The notes under the pieces: generated by a model | What the model saw: the letters and a program-made list of their open reading frames with translations, nothing else | What the model was told of the DNA's origin: nothing | Databases searched by the model: none | Program-made: the position numbers and the translations under genes | Assembly (NCBI GenBank): GCA_034008185.1 | Contig: CM067086.1 | Coordinates: forward strand, 13,516,507 to 13,580,506 | Origin: Gorsachius magnificus | Taxonomy: Eukaryota; Chordata; Aves; Pelecaniformes; Ardeidae | Direction of reading: 5' to 3' | Length of the DNA stretch: 64,000 nucleotides | Shown here: positions 1 through 11,149 of the stretch, one piece after another | How the letters are laid out: each line of letters opens with the position of its first letter | How positions within the stretch are numbered: the first letter of the stretch is position 1

Positions 1-2178
1 GCTGTCTGGTGCTAGGGTCCTGATGGACAAATCTTTGTTTGAATCCCTTTGTTTTACCCGTGTGGTCCAGGTTGCAACACAGAGGTTTAAAATCAAGGAT
101 GCTTCAAGTTGTGTTTTTCTTTTCCCCCGTGGTGATAAAACTTATTGAAGTATTTCTGAAATCTCTGCTTAGTTTTGCATCTCCAGAGGAAATTTGTTCT
201 CTGTTCCTGCTGGCCTTGTGGAGCAAGGTACCTTCTGGGGGGGTTGGTTACTGCTTCCACGAGAGAAGGAAGCCACTGGCTTGGACAAAAGAGAGGCATG
301 TGCATTAAGCTAAGCTTTCTAAGAAGGAAAATAACGCATTAAAGTCCAGTAAAGTTTGCGACTGCAAAAATTGGCTTTTGTAATTTGCAAAGTTCTTCAG
401 CCCTTGCTAGGCACTTGTGCCAGCACCATCCAATACACCAAATATTTTCTTGTTATATTCTGAGTAAAGAAAAAGAAGAAAAAGTGTGAAAGTTAGCCTT
501 GCTTAAAGTAAGGAACTGGATCAGATGAACTCCAAAGGTCCCTTTCAACATGAAAATTATTCTGTGACTTTTGCTGTTTTTTGGATGCCATAACTGGAAG
601 AAATGCTGGCTGTAATAATCTGTGTGTCTACAGACTTTGCATAGCATTTCAGGGATAACATATACTTTCTGAGAGGCATTTCTATCCTCAGAAATTACTT
701 ATTGGGGCCTTTTATCCACCTAATGCAAAACACTCTGAGAATTCCAAAGGGGGTTCAAAATAAAATCATACCAGTTCTGCCATGGGTCACCTTCTCAGAT
801 CATTAGTTTGCTTAATCATAGGCTTCTACACAGAACTCTGCGGCTCCATCCCTAATGTATTTGCACTACCCGTGAGCGTCCAGATGAAGCTACTTGTGAA
901 TGATCATCCACCCAGCAGCCAGACAGCTTTGGAAAAGGGCTTTTAAAAAGTTATTATTTCCTTGTTTAGGGATAGAAAGAGGCATCCAGCTTTTTGCATT
1001 AGTCTGTACCACACAGTTTTAATTTGTCTGTCAGTTGAGTGCAGGAGGGCTGCCATCAGCAGCTGCGTCATGCCAGACAGTCCTCTTTTTCGTTAAGCTG
1101 CTTTGAGATGCAAAGGTGCTGCTTAGTGAGATTTGCTGGTGAGAAATGTTCTGTGAAACTAGCTCCCTTTCCATGCTGGGCGGGAGAGCGTGTGCTTCAT
1201 CTAATGCCTCGTCCTAATGACTGTCTGAGCGAGGCTGCTGTGGCCGGCCCTTGGGGAATCCTTCTGTAGGAATGTCTGGTCACGATTTCCAGAGCTGGGG
1301 CTTCTATAGGATACTGCAGTGGTGCAAAGTAGTCGGTAATGTTTGCACAATGCTACCTGCGCTCTGAAAGTAGCATTCCCTGGTGTAAGAATGAGAAATA
1401 AGCAACAGACAGAAGAACAGGTAATCATCTGCTAAGCTGTCATTTGGAAAGCATACTAAACCAGAAAAAAAATATTTAAGAGACACTGTAGAAACAGATA
1501 ATGCAATAAAGTATTTTTTACTCTGGTTAGACTAAATGAAATAATACCACATGTTTGAAATCTCTTGCAAGTCCCACAGGTGCCAAGCACTCTTTTCCAT
1601 ATTTATGGTAGTACAAAGACTATACTCTTAAGTTTTATGGGTTTTTTTTAAGTCATGCTTCTCTTTGGGAGATTGATATACACAAATAGAAAAAATATTC
1701 TAAGCCACATCGTGGTTTTATACTAGATAAGCAGTTAAGTGCTATAGGCAAGGAAGAATACAGGTAAAATAACTTCTGTTTCAATGGTTAGTTATTTCCT
1801 GTCACTTCTACCAGGCTGCACTGAAAGTCAAGGAAAACCCTTCGGGTATAAACTTTGGGAAGCGGCTCCTGTCTCGGAGAAAGAGACCTAATTGGTATCT
1901 GGCATTGTTCTGAAAAGAAGAAAGAAATTGGCACTGGTGAAATGCTGATTGGATGTATCCTCAGCATATGGCAGTTCGGGATATGCAGCTTTTCATAAAT
2001 GTTATCCAGCTACACGATCAAATTAGAAAAAGGTGCGCTTCATTTCTGAACACGTGTACAGTGATTCTGGAAAAAGAAAGAATTCGTGAATTAAGTTTAG
2101 CATTCCGTGATGATGTGTTTCTAGTTGTGAAATCCCTGTGCCTTACATTATAAAAATCAATGGCCAGTTGTACACTCA

Positions 2179-2184
2179 AATAAA
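2179..2184 (+). promoter_or_regulatory. Possible polyadenylation signal AATAAA
   Basis: The AATAAA hexamer is followed within 10 bases by a run of 11 T (2191-2201), the usual order of poly(A) signal and U-rich downstream element. The text just upstream is of mixed composition like a 3' UTR. There is no transcript evidence, and chance hexamers are frequent. Confidence 0.25.
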
Positions 2185-3047
2185 CACTTCTTTTTTTTTT
2201 TACTGTAAATTAAAAGTACTTTTTATTTTTTCAGCATTAATTTTTGTTAAACTTGAAATCTACAGGAAGCAAAATTTCAAGGAAAATTACATTTATTTTA
2301 GAATCACAGCATCCCTGTTTTCAGGGGTATATTTCTGGTGCAGGAGGATACCTGCTTATTTTCCAGTGGGTAGTACCCACAACAAGTGTAATTTCCCAGA
2401 CCAGCATTGAGCCGTCATCCCAAGGGAGGGGAGCAAAATGGTTTGCTGTATGGGATTGCTGAACGTGCCTCTTCCTCGGCAGAACTGTCGCTGGTAGTTT
2501 AGAGGTGAAAATGAATGACAGGGTATTTACTATCCCACCACTTCACCCACATCAACAGATGGAGCTTGGTCTGTGGGACTCCTATGTTTGCACCACAGCT
2601 TGCATTTCTTTGTGTTACAAATGGTTGCTGAATTCGCTGTTGGGTGCAGGCATGAGAGCTGCTGGCTCCTTCCCATGTCTGCCTTGGTTCCTCTTGCTCA
2701 AGCAAAGAGCACTTGCTCTGTTCTTAGCTACGTAACTGCAGCTCCTCCTCTGCCTCAGCCAGGTCCTTCCCCAGCTGCATTGCTTGCCTTAAATCCCAGA
2801 AACTGTCTCTTTGGCAGTTGGGTTGGGTGTAAGTTGAGTTCTTTACAAAGGGACTTTTCATTTGCTGTAGTGTCTTTGTTTTCATGGTTGTGCAGCTTAC
2901 ATTTAGTCTTACATGCGTTCCTTTTCTTCCAATGTCTTTATACTGTAAATTTTGGCACTGGTTTAGACTGTCATTTTGAATTTTAAGTCATGAATCTGAG
3001 GTTTTGTTGTAAATTGAAGAACCTGGCCTGTGAGCGGTTTGAACTTC

Positions 3048-3053
3048 AATAAA
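3048..3053 (+). promoter_or_regulatory. Possible polyadenylation signal AATAAA
   Basis: The AATAAA lies after a GC-balanced segment and is followed by an A-rich then GT-rich stretch (about 3058-3105), resembling a cleavage site and its downstream element. If real, it would end a plus-strand transcript entering from the left edge. Sequence context is the only support. Confidence 0.28.
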
Positions 3054-5070
3054 CTAGTTAAAAAAGAGTTAACAAGTGGGTTGAGCTTCCCTCTTGTGGC
3101 TACACTATGTAACTAAACACATTCTATAAAACATCTGAGCTTAATCCTGAGAATTTTTTTTCATAGAGAAAACCTTTGACCTTCCTTGAGTGGAATTGCT
3201 TGGAATTTGCTGGTTTTGAAGGCTGCAGTTGTTGTTCTGTTACAGGCATATCCCATAGTTATAGCTATTGTTCAGATACAATTCATGTATCTTTTACATG
3301 AAATGAAAAAAACAAAGCAACAAGTAGTAGTAAGTTGAAAACTTTATTTTCTCCTGACACTTGGAAAAAAACCTCCCACTTACCTTGCTGAGACATTTGG
3401 TCTCAGGGCTCTCCTCTGCTAACTCTCTTCACTCAAGGAAGCAATTTGATATGAATGAATAAACTATTAATCATTTCTATATTGATTAATAACACCTACC
3501 CTTAATTTTTCCAGCTTTCTGCTGTAGCAGAAAGTTGTTGTGGTTTTTTTAGTTATTTTTTTTTTTTAAATGCCGCACCCTAAATGACCTCTGTTATTAA
3601 CTGTTTGTAATAGTGACCACAATGTTATATTTGGACATATTCCTCCAGAGGGGTGGCCTGCTGTTAGGTGTGTTGCATGCAAAACTGGGATGCTGACACT
3701 CGGTGCAGGAGTCTACAATTACCGGGTAGGGAGTAAAGTGCTGACAGTGGAACAATTGGCACCCTAAGCAGTTCATAACTGGAAACTACTTCTCAAATAT
3801 TGTGTACATGGATGGTATTATAGCAGATAAGGCAATGATTTCAATTTAAGATTATGTGTAGTCTTTCTCTCTTTGGTATTGTGTTGTTAACCTTGCAAGA
3901 CCATGTGTAACTTCTTCATCTTGTCACTTTGTTTTTGTCTGGAGTAGCTTCAGCCTTTGCAGTAGCAGCAGATCCTATTCCTCCAGCTGAAAGGGAATCT
4001 TTATTAATTTTCAGGCGATAGTACCGTGATTAGAAAGCGTTACACGGAGCTTTTGCAGTCCTTCCTGCTATGTTGTATCTGATTGCTTGGTCAGGACCAT
4101 GTTACGTGCTTTTGGGCAATGCAATAATCTACACAGATAATGGAATAATTTAAGAGAACTGAAAAATATAACTGACATGGGTAATACAATGAACCCCAGC
4201 TGAAGGGCAAAACCTCTTGAAAACACAATACTTAATGGAGTTTGAATGTAGACAGAAAAAAAGAAGCATGATTTTCCTCTTATAATTCATTAAGCTTCAG
4301 GGAAATTTTTTACATTAATAACCACTTTCCTGGTTTAGCTGTAATACAGGTGGTAAAGTAGAATTCCACATTAGAAGTGTTGCTTAGCTGAAATCACGCT
4401 AAGTTTGTTTGCACAGTGAAGAAACTGTGTCAAGAAGTCACAAGGTAATTTGTCTTAATACCTAATAAACTTACAGCTGAAAGTTAAAGGACTGTAATTG
4501 CTCACCTGGAAGAAATTTTAGTATATAGACTATTTTTATAAGTAAATAAATTAAAAGCAAAAAATGAACACGTTAATACTGCGGAGATAGCATGTTTTTC
4601 TCCACACTATTCTAATTCATTCTGTAACCCAACATTTCACTATATCATTTCAGTTAATCAATAGGAAAATCAGTGTATGATCTTAGTCAATATTAGTAAG
4701 CAGGTATAATTTATTGGTTAGTGTACAAGACCTGACCCCTTGGGACTATTGTGCATAATTATTCGTGGATTAAAGACTGTCTTGTAGGATGAAATGTTTT
4801 TATCTTTTTGAAAGCACACTCAACGAAAAGCATTTCTTTCAATTCACAGAATATTTAAAAGTGCTCTGCAGCCTGAAAGGAGGGACAAAATCAGAACCAT
4901 GGTGTGGATCCCAGGGACAGAAGTTACTGTGACTGAAAGTCCTGAAATAAGCCTTGTGGGTTTTTTTTGGTAAGATGTTGATCCCATATCCTAAAATACT
5001 CATTATGTTAGCTTGTAATGACATGTTTTCATTTTCTGAAACACTTGATTCTAAAAAGTTTATTTAAAGT

Positions 5071-5125
5071 AAATATTTAGCATATTATTAAATCCATGTG
5101 TTTTCTCATTTAATAATAAATATTT
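5071..5125. repeat. Imperfect AT-rich inverted repeat
   Basis: The left arm (5071-5092) and right arm (5109-5125) are reverse complements apart from a 5-base insertion in the left arm. The outer AAATATTT and inner TTATTAAA blocks pair exactly, around a loop of about 16 bases. It could extrude as a hairpin. AT-rich DNA makes such pairs by chance fairly often, and no element boundary or target duplication is visible. Confidence 0.5.
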
Positions 5126-6415
5126 TTATGACAAGCAGCGTAACGTCAGTAGTCTATTTAACATTGACAACTTTATTATGTTAACCTGATATGGTATATA
5201 TGGTTTTCCTTATTCCATTTTCGTACAATCTGAAAGGTCTGTGTCAGTCTTTGAAGGATGAAGAGACTAAGGATGATGTTTGTAGGATAAAGGAAGTATT
5301 AGTAATTGTTTATCCTGATAAGTGGATTAGAGAAAGCAGTTTTAATGGTGCTTTATTTTAAGGCTGCTCAGTATGGTGAAGAAGAGGTGTATGTGTGTGT
5401 GAACATCATTAAAATTCATGCTCTTTCTATTGCTTTTGGGGTAGACTTAATGTGTTTCTGACTGTGGAACTGTAAGAGGCATTGAATCTCTCTGAGGATT
5501 TTCTCTCTGATGTATCAGAGTGCACGATGTAAAACCAAAGGCAAGGTTATGCTGGTTAAGGTCCTCTATTAGATTGTTTTGCTTTGGTGGGAGATAAGCA
5601 GGTTCCTTGGCAAGCCATAGCTTTGAGGCCCACTGAAAGAGCCACGTTCTCTCCCAGAACATGGCAGCTGGTAGCAGCAGAACAAACGTTTAATAAACAT
5701 TCTTTGTATTAGAGTTTTAGTATTTTTAGGGTGCTTGATTTTATAAAAGGTAACAGCGGCATCTAATTTTTTGGCAAGGGTTCATGAAGCTTAGGATGGA
5801 TCTGCTTTTCTCTTTTTTGAAGTAGAAAATAGCCAAACAGCATTTTGGGTCCTGTAATAAATGTTATCTTTGTACCTCTAGTTTAGGATAGGTGACTTTT
5901 TAATGGATTTGTGTTGTGTATAAATATGGTGAATGGCCAGCTAATGAAATGAAAGTATTTGATTCTTAGCTATTATGTGCCATGAAGTGGTGGGGGAGGA
6001 AAGGGGGAAGCTAACTTCTAAGTGCAGTCATATTTAGAGCTGAAGTAGAGATATTTAAAAGCATCAGATCTCTGATCAGCTATGTGTTTAACTGTGGGGT
6101 TTTTTTTCCTTTTTCCTACTTCAGACTTTTATATAGAGAAATATATGTCACAACACTGTGATTAACAGCTGAGTTGTTGAAGCTATGGCAAGGATTAAGG
6201 GTGATTTTGTTCTCAGTGTTAGAAAATAATGTATTTTCAAAATTGCAGCACTGATTTGATGGATATGAAATGTATTTTCTGAAAATATTCATAGACATCT
6301 GTAAATTTATAATTTAATGTGTATCTTAAGTCAGCTGAGGAGATTCTCTTTGTACTTTGGACATAGCCATAACTCACTGCAGTCCCAAATATATGTTGTA
6401 TTTAAAGATAGTTCT

Positions 6416-6441
6416 GAGTCTTGTTATTGAGTCTTGTTATT
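6416..6441. repeat. Two exact tandem copies of a 13-mer
   Basis: The unit GAGTCTTGTTATT occurs twice head to tail (6416-6428 and 6429-6441), followed by the first two bases of a third copy. This is a minimal tandem duplication, probably replication slippage. It lies in non-coding DNA. Confidence 0.9.
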
Positions 6442-7144
6442 GAACTTTGGCTTTATTACAACTGGTAACACATTCCACATTACTGTACACTGAAATTCCA
6501 TCCTCTGTTTAATTTATAAAAATTTGCAGACCCAGTTGACTGGCACGCTTTTGTATGTCCATGTAGTCTGTTTTTTGAGGACTGGTAGACAAGCATTATT
6601 TCTTCTAGTTGTTCCTCATTCTTCCAGCATCCTGTGAGTCTCTTTTTTTGCTATGAGAGGCTAATAATTCGCATCTCATCATTCAGTGACTTAGATTTTC
6701 AAGTCACAAAGGATTTTTAAAGTCCTGAGATTCCCTGAAAGAATATGAGATGCAACTGCAACTACAGAGTGATCTGGTAGTACTGCAAAATTTCTGGTTC
6801 TGTAAAAGTGAAGAGCCTTGAAACAGGATCTCTTTAGATATCAGGAACTCTAATTTCTCTCCTCCAGACACTGATGATCTTCAGGGGATCTCTGCTTCAG
6901 CTCTTCAGGTCTGCAGCATCTCTCAGGAGTCATTTTGGAGGGAGAAGACAGACAGAAAAGTGATGGGATAGCTGATAAAACGGTCAGGCTGCATCGCAAA
7001 AAGGAGTTAGAGTAGAGAGAAAAATCATAGAATCATAGAATTGTTTGGTTGGAAGGGGCCTTAAAGGTCATCTCATTCCAACCTCCCTGCCATGGGCAGG
7101 GGCACCTTCCACTAGACCAGAGTACTCAAAGCCCCATCCAACCT

Positions 7145-7600
7145 GTTGTGCAGGACAGTGTGATATGATTTGCACAAGTCCAGGTAGATGACGTCAGTTG
7201 CTCTTCCCTTATCCACCAATGCTGTAACCCCATTGGAGAAGGCAATCACATTTGTCAGACACAATTTGCCCTTAGTGAAGCCATGTTGGCTGTCACAAGT
7301 CACCTCCTTATTTTCCATATGCCTTAGAATAGTTTCTAGGAAGATCTGCTCCATGACCTTGCTGGGCACAGAGGTGAGACTGACTGGCCTGTAGTTCTCC
7401 GGGTTTTCCTTTTTTCCCTTTTTAAAAATGGTAGTTATGATTCCTCTTTTCCAGTCAGTGGGAACTTCACTGGACTGCCACGACTTAAATATGATGGATA
7501 GTGGATTAGCAACTTCATCCACCAGTTCCCTCAGGACCTGTGGATGGATTTCATCAGGTCCCATGGACTTGTGCACCTTCGGGTTCCTTAGATGGTCTTG
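7145..7600 (-). pseudogene. CR1 ORF2 reverse transcriptase, N-terminal part
   Basis: The 154-codon open stretch (7576-7112) begins in the RT entry segment ([14 protein letters not shown]) and continues through [18 protein letters not shown] (residues 52-69), the family's first fingers motif, and QHGFTKG (97-103). Motif A survives as YLDLCKSYH (131-139): the first catalytic Asp is kept, but the position that is Asp in the intact family (SKAFD) reads His. After VLHN (residue 144, base 7145) the sequence jumps straight to CR1 3' UTR, so the FADD motif, thumb and C-terminus are absent. The intact enzyme would copy element RNA at a nicked target site; this fragment cannot. The family match is from memory and is strong over the whole fragment. 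Confidence 0.95.
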
Positions 7601-8070
7601 AACCTGATCACTTCCTACAGTGGGCGGTTCTTCATTCTCCCAGTCCCTTTGCCTTCTGCGACTTCAGTGATGTGGCTTGATTACTCACTGGTGAAGACTG
7701 AGGCAAAAAAGTCACCTCAGCCTTCTCCATATCCTGGATAACCAGGTCTCCTATTTCCCTCCAGAGAGGGCCCACATTTTCCCTAGTCTTCCTTTTATCA
7801 TCAACATTACCTATAAAAGCTTTTTTTATTGCCTTTGATGTCCTTCGCCAGATATAATTCTATCAGGGCTTTAGCTTTTCTAGCCTGTTCCCTGGCTGCT
7901 TGGACAATTTCTTTGTATTCCTCCCAGGCTACCTGTCCTTGCTTCCACCCTCTGTAGGCTTCCTTTTTGTTTTTTCCCCTTATTCATCCATGCAGGCCTC
8001 CTGGCATTTTTGCCTGACTTCCTCTTTGTTGGGATGCATTGCTCCTGAGCTTGGAGGTGATCCTTGAATA

Positions 8071-8352
8071 TTAACCAGCTTTCTTGGGGGCCCCTCTTCC
8101 CTCCAGGGTTTTATCCCATGGTACTCTACCAAGCAGATCTCTGAAGAGGCCAAAGTCTGCTCTCCTGAAGTCCAGGGTAGAGAGCTTGCTGTGCACCCTC
8201 CTCAGTGCCCTAAGGATCTTGAACTTCATCATTTCATGGTCACTGCAGCCAAGGCTTCCCTTGAGTTTCACATTCCCCACCAGCCCCTCCTTGTTGGTGA
8301 GAACAAGGTCCAGCATAGCACCTCTCCTTATTGGCTCCTCTATCACTGCCTG
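8071..8352 (-). pseudogene. CR1 ORF2 endonuclease, C-terminal part
   Basis: The 91-codon frame encodes the end of the APE-type endonuclease: EEPIRRGAMLDLVLTNKEG, then GCSDHEMM (residues 33-40), whose SDH holds the catalytic His (bases 8236-8238), then the family segment LDFRRADFGLFRDLLGRVPWDK. The active domain would nick chromosomal DNA to prime reverse transcription. Its upstream neighbour in the element is joined at about 8352/8353, where roughly 60-70 residues of the intact domain are missing (estimate from memory of the family). Downstream, the linker to RT runs to about 7580 with stops and frameshifts. Confidence 0.93.
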
Positions 8353-8850
8353 TAGCAGACCCCCACTATAATGTCACCTGTCCCTGCCCTCCCTTTAATC
8401 CTGACCTATAAGCTCTCGCTCACCTCCTCATCCATCCCCAGGCAGAGCTTCATGTGCTCCAGCTGGTCGTTGACAGAGAGCAACACCCCCTCCTTGTCTC
8501 CCCTGCCTGTCCTTCCTGAAGAGCCTGTATCCTTCTATTCCAGCACTCCAGTCATAGGAGCCATCCCACTGCGTCTCTGTGATGCCAATAAGATCATAGC
8601 CCTGCAGGTGTGCACACGTCTCTAACTCCTCTTGTTTATTCCTCATGCTATATGCGTCTGCATAGAAGCATTTAAGCTGGGTTCCTGATGAAGCTGACTT
8701 ACTGGCTGGAGTGGCTGGAATTCCTTTGTCCTGCTCCTCAGGTGCTCTCCTGCTTGACCCATGATCTTTCTCCAGGCTCTGGCATCTGTTGCTGGCACTG
8801 GCATCAAACTGGTAGGAGTGGGATGGATTTTGGTTCCTCTCTCCCAGCAA
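8353..8850 (-). pseudogene. CR1 ORF2 start and endonuclease N-terminal part
   Basis: An open stretch of 140 codons (8850-8428) carries the ORF2 leader and then the endonuclease start. NKQEELE (71-77) and GYDLIGITETQWDGSYDW (84-101) are characteristic, with the catalytic Glu in ITET (E92). The metal-binding Asn of the first block reads Asp here (D65). After GGGVAL (residue 125, base about 8475) the family sequence continues in another frame (VNDQLEHMKLCLGMDEE), so there is a frameshift, then a stop near 8430. The domain breaks off at about 8353 after GVCYR, joined to a much later part of the endonuclease. Dead by frameshift, stop and deletion. Confidence 0.93.
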
Positions 8851-8852
8851 CT

Positions 8853-9188
8853 TTAGTGTAAAGCCCTCTTCACCTGCTTGGTAAGCCTGTGACCGAAAAG
8901 GCTCTTCCCCTTCTCTGACACATGGACCCTATTAGCCCCCAGTAGACCAGATTTCTCAAAAGGAGTCCTGTTGTCTAAGTAACAGAACCCTGTCTGTGGC
9001 ACCAGTCCTGTAACCATTTGTTGATTCACTAGATTTGACTGGCCCTTTCAAACCCCTTCCCTTTGACGAGGGGGACTGATGAAAAAATGACCTGCATTCC
9101 AGAGTCCCACTGCTCCCAGGGCTCTGTAATCCTTCTTGATGCTCCTTAGACTGCTCCTGGCTGTATCACTGGTGCCCACGTGAAACGC
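8853..9188 (-). pseudogene. CR1 ORF1 esterase (SGNH-type) module, remnant
   Basis: Some CR1 families carry an esterase-like SGNH hydrolase domain in ORF1. Here, in one frame, the fragment begins with VGTSDTARSSL near 9180 (family block VGTND; the Asn reads Ser) and ends with NRVHVSEKGKSLFGHRL and a natural-looking TAA at 8853-8855. In the family the last block is D-x-x-H; here the Asp codon is AAT (Asn, bases 8931-8933) while His is kept (8922-8924). Both active-site replacements mean no activity is expected. The region between is decayed. At about 9188 the CR1 match stops, so the copy is 5'-truncated within ORF1. Confidence 0.85.
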
Positions 9189-11134
9189 TAAGTTTTAAGA
9201 GTATTTAGTTTCAGTAGATTTAAGGACAAAAAGCTAAATTCCATTATAAAGGAGTTAATGTAGGCATCTGGGAGAAGAGTAAATACAGAGAAGTGATATT
9301 AGGCTGAAAATGAAGAGAATATAAACCAGAAATGAAATGAAGGATGTTTAAGGAAATCACCTGCAAATGGGAAGAAGGAAACTAAAGGAAGGTGGTACCA
9401 TGTTAAGCATCAAAATGAGCTGTAGGAACCTGGGTGCATAAATTTAGCCTTTAAAATAAAGGATTTAAAACTATTACAACACTCTCTTGTAATGTACAGA
9501 ACACTCTGAAAAGTGACAAATGGATAGCTTACAGTTCAGTCTGCATGTTTGCTTGAACTGGTGACCTCATTGCTTATACTTTCCTGGAAGCTCTTTGCTT
9601 AATGCTATCATCTTTACAGTTTATCCCAACAAGGATGACCTCTTTTGTTACATATTGCATATATTCTTATAAGTTCTGTGTAGCTGCAGTTTTTGCCCTT
9701 GTCAGTTTGTTCTTTTGTCTTCTAAATATAGCTTTTATTCCCTTGAACATACATTACTGGCCTGACATGCTGTCAATAGTAAGAAACATATTGGTACATA
9801 AAGAAACCATCGAGACTTAGAAAACCACTAATGTTTCCCAGGTTAATTGTGTGAGAGAGAGAATGAGCAAAATATAGTGGCTAGTCTAAAGGAATGTTTT
9901 CAGGAATCAATTTTCCCTTTGTATTCTGAATAACCCTGCAGTAAATGTTCTTGGCTTCAGATACAGCGGTCTGTTATTTTTCTATATCAAGCCATTGACT
10001 CTTTGCTGCTGATGAATATTTTTGTGTTATTTACTAAGTCCTCTTTGTACAAATCATGAGATTTCTTTGAATTTAATCAATTCATATTAAGTGTTAACCA
10101 ATTAAATATATTTGCGGTTTCTCATTTGTAGTGCTATTTTAGAGATGATCCCTAAGTTTTATTAATTGATTAAATATTGGTTAGCTATTAGAATGGCTGC
10201 TTGCACAGGCAAACCTCTTATGTGTTTGAAGTTAATGCCTCAGTCTTTCTCTATTGCTGTTCAAGACTACTAAAGTACACAAACCAGTTTGGACAACTTT
10301 ACCCCAGGATGGAGTAGAGGCATATCTGCTCAAAGTAGGGCTGGATATACCTTAACCAAAAACTGCAGGTGAAGAGCTGCCGTCATGAGTGCTCTTTGGC
10401 AATTAATAGAAGGCAACAGATGTTTCTGAACATTATTAATAATTTGAATATTGAAATTGATAGGTCTAGAAGGCAGCTTTGAAGTGAGGGAGACGTCTCC
10501 TGAAACTAAGCGATAATACAATTTTAGGCTGTATTAGAATATAAGACATTCTATGGGAATGTTATGACAAGTGTGATTCTTACAGGCCTGATTATGTTCA
10601 CAGCTAGAACTGTTTTCTCTGAAATCAATTCTTTACTGGTTGAAATGGAAATAACACTTTGAAAATCTCAATAAGGATGTTAATAAATTCAGCTTTCAAA
10701 GACATTTCAGCTTGGGACAACCTTTTGTGAAAAAGAACCATGCTGGATGCCACTTTGCTTCCTTCTTTGACTTAGGGCTGCTGTGTACAGCAGAGAAGGT
10801 TTGATAGGAGGTATCAGAATTGGAAGCATCACATTTAGATTCAGATATCCAGATCCTGAGAGGCTAATGAGAACCGTGCTCTTCTCTAGTAACCATCCAT
10901 GAATCAGCATGCACTCCAATCAAGTAAACTTAAGAAGCTGCTTCCATCAGTTCTGATGAAGTTTTGGCTTCGTTTTCCCATTTTGTGATTGTGTTGATCA
11001 AGTATGTGAGGGTGTATTTCTAACTTTTGAGGATAAACTGGAGGAATTTTTGTTTGTATTAGTCTGTGACAGAATTTGTTCACTCTTTGCAAAGAGAAAT
11101 TTGGAGGAACCCCATTATCTCAGTTATATTATTT

Positions 11135-11149
11135 AAAAAAAAAAAAAAA
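11135..11149. repeat. Poly(A) tract, 15 bases
   Basis: An uninterrupted run of 15 A. No LINE or SINE body was recognised immediately upstream, so it is recorded as a homopolymer rather than a retroposon tail. Confidence 0.9.

Larger units (their letters stand above)
1..3075. other. Unique non-coding DNA, possibly the tail of a 3' UTR
   Basis: No recognisable coding domain is present on either strand. The longest open frame here (137 codons, 2573-2986, plus) has no motif I recognise and a composition expected of chance. The stretch ends with an AATAAA in an mRNA-end-like setting (3048), and another lies at 2179, so the segment could be 3' UTR of a plus-strand gene lying before the window. That is inference: AATAAA is common by chance in DNA this AT-rich, and another is present near 1505. 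No repeat family was recognised. Confidence 0.3.
3076..7021. other. AT-rich unique DNA, no gene seen
   Basis: I see no gene, RNA or recognised interspersed repeat. Small structures are listed separately: an AT-rich inverted repeat near 5.1 kb and a tandem 13-mer near 6.4 kb. Open frames of 60-71 codons here match nothing I know. Confidence 0.5.
7022..9188 (-). mobile_element. CR1 LINE, 5'-truncated with two internal deletions
   Basis: Read on the minus strand, this is a CR1 non-LTR retrotransposon. From its 5' side it holds the C-terminal esterase part of ORF1 (9188-8853), the start of the ORF2 endonuclease (about 8850-8353), the end of the endonuclease and the linker (about 8352-7580), the first part of reverse transcriptase (7576-7145), and the family 3' UTR ending in an ATTCTATGATTCTATGAT tail (7144-7022). 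Two parts are missing: endonuclease residues at about 8352/8353 and the catalytic core plus C-terminus of RT at 7144/7145. Stops and frameshifts throughout make it dead. CR1 copies are normally only 5'-truncated, so the internal losses are later or unusual events. Confidence 0.97.

Noticed and set aside
2573..2986. 137-codon open frame
   Set aside because: No recognised domain, non-ATG first codon, and text that looks like UTR or unique DNA; not supported as a gene.
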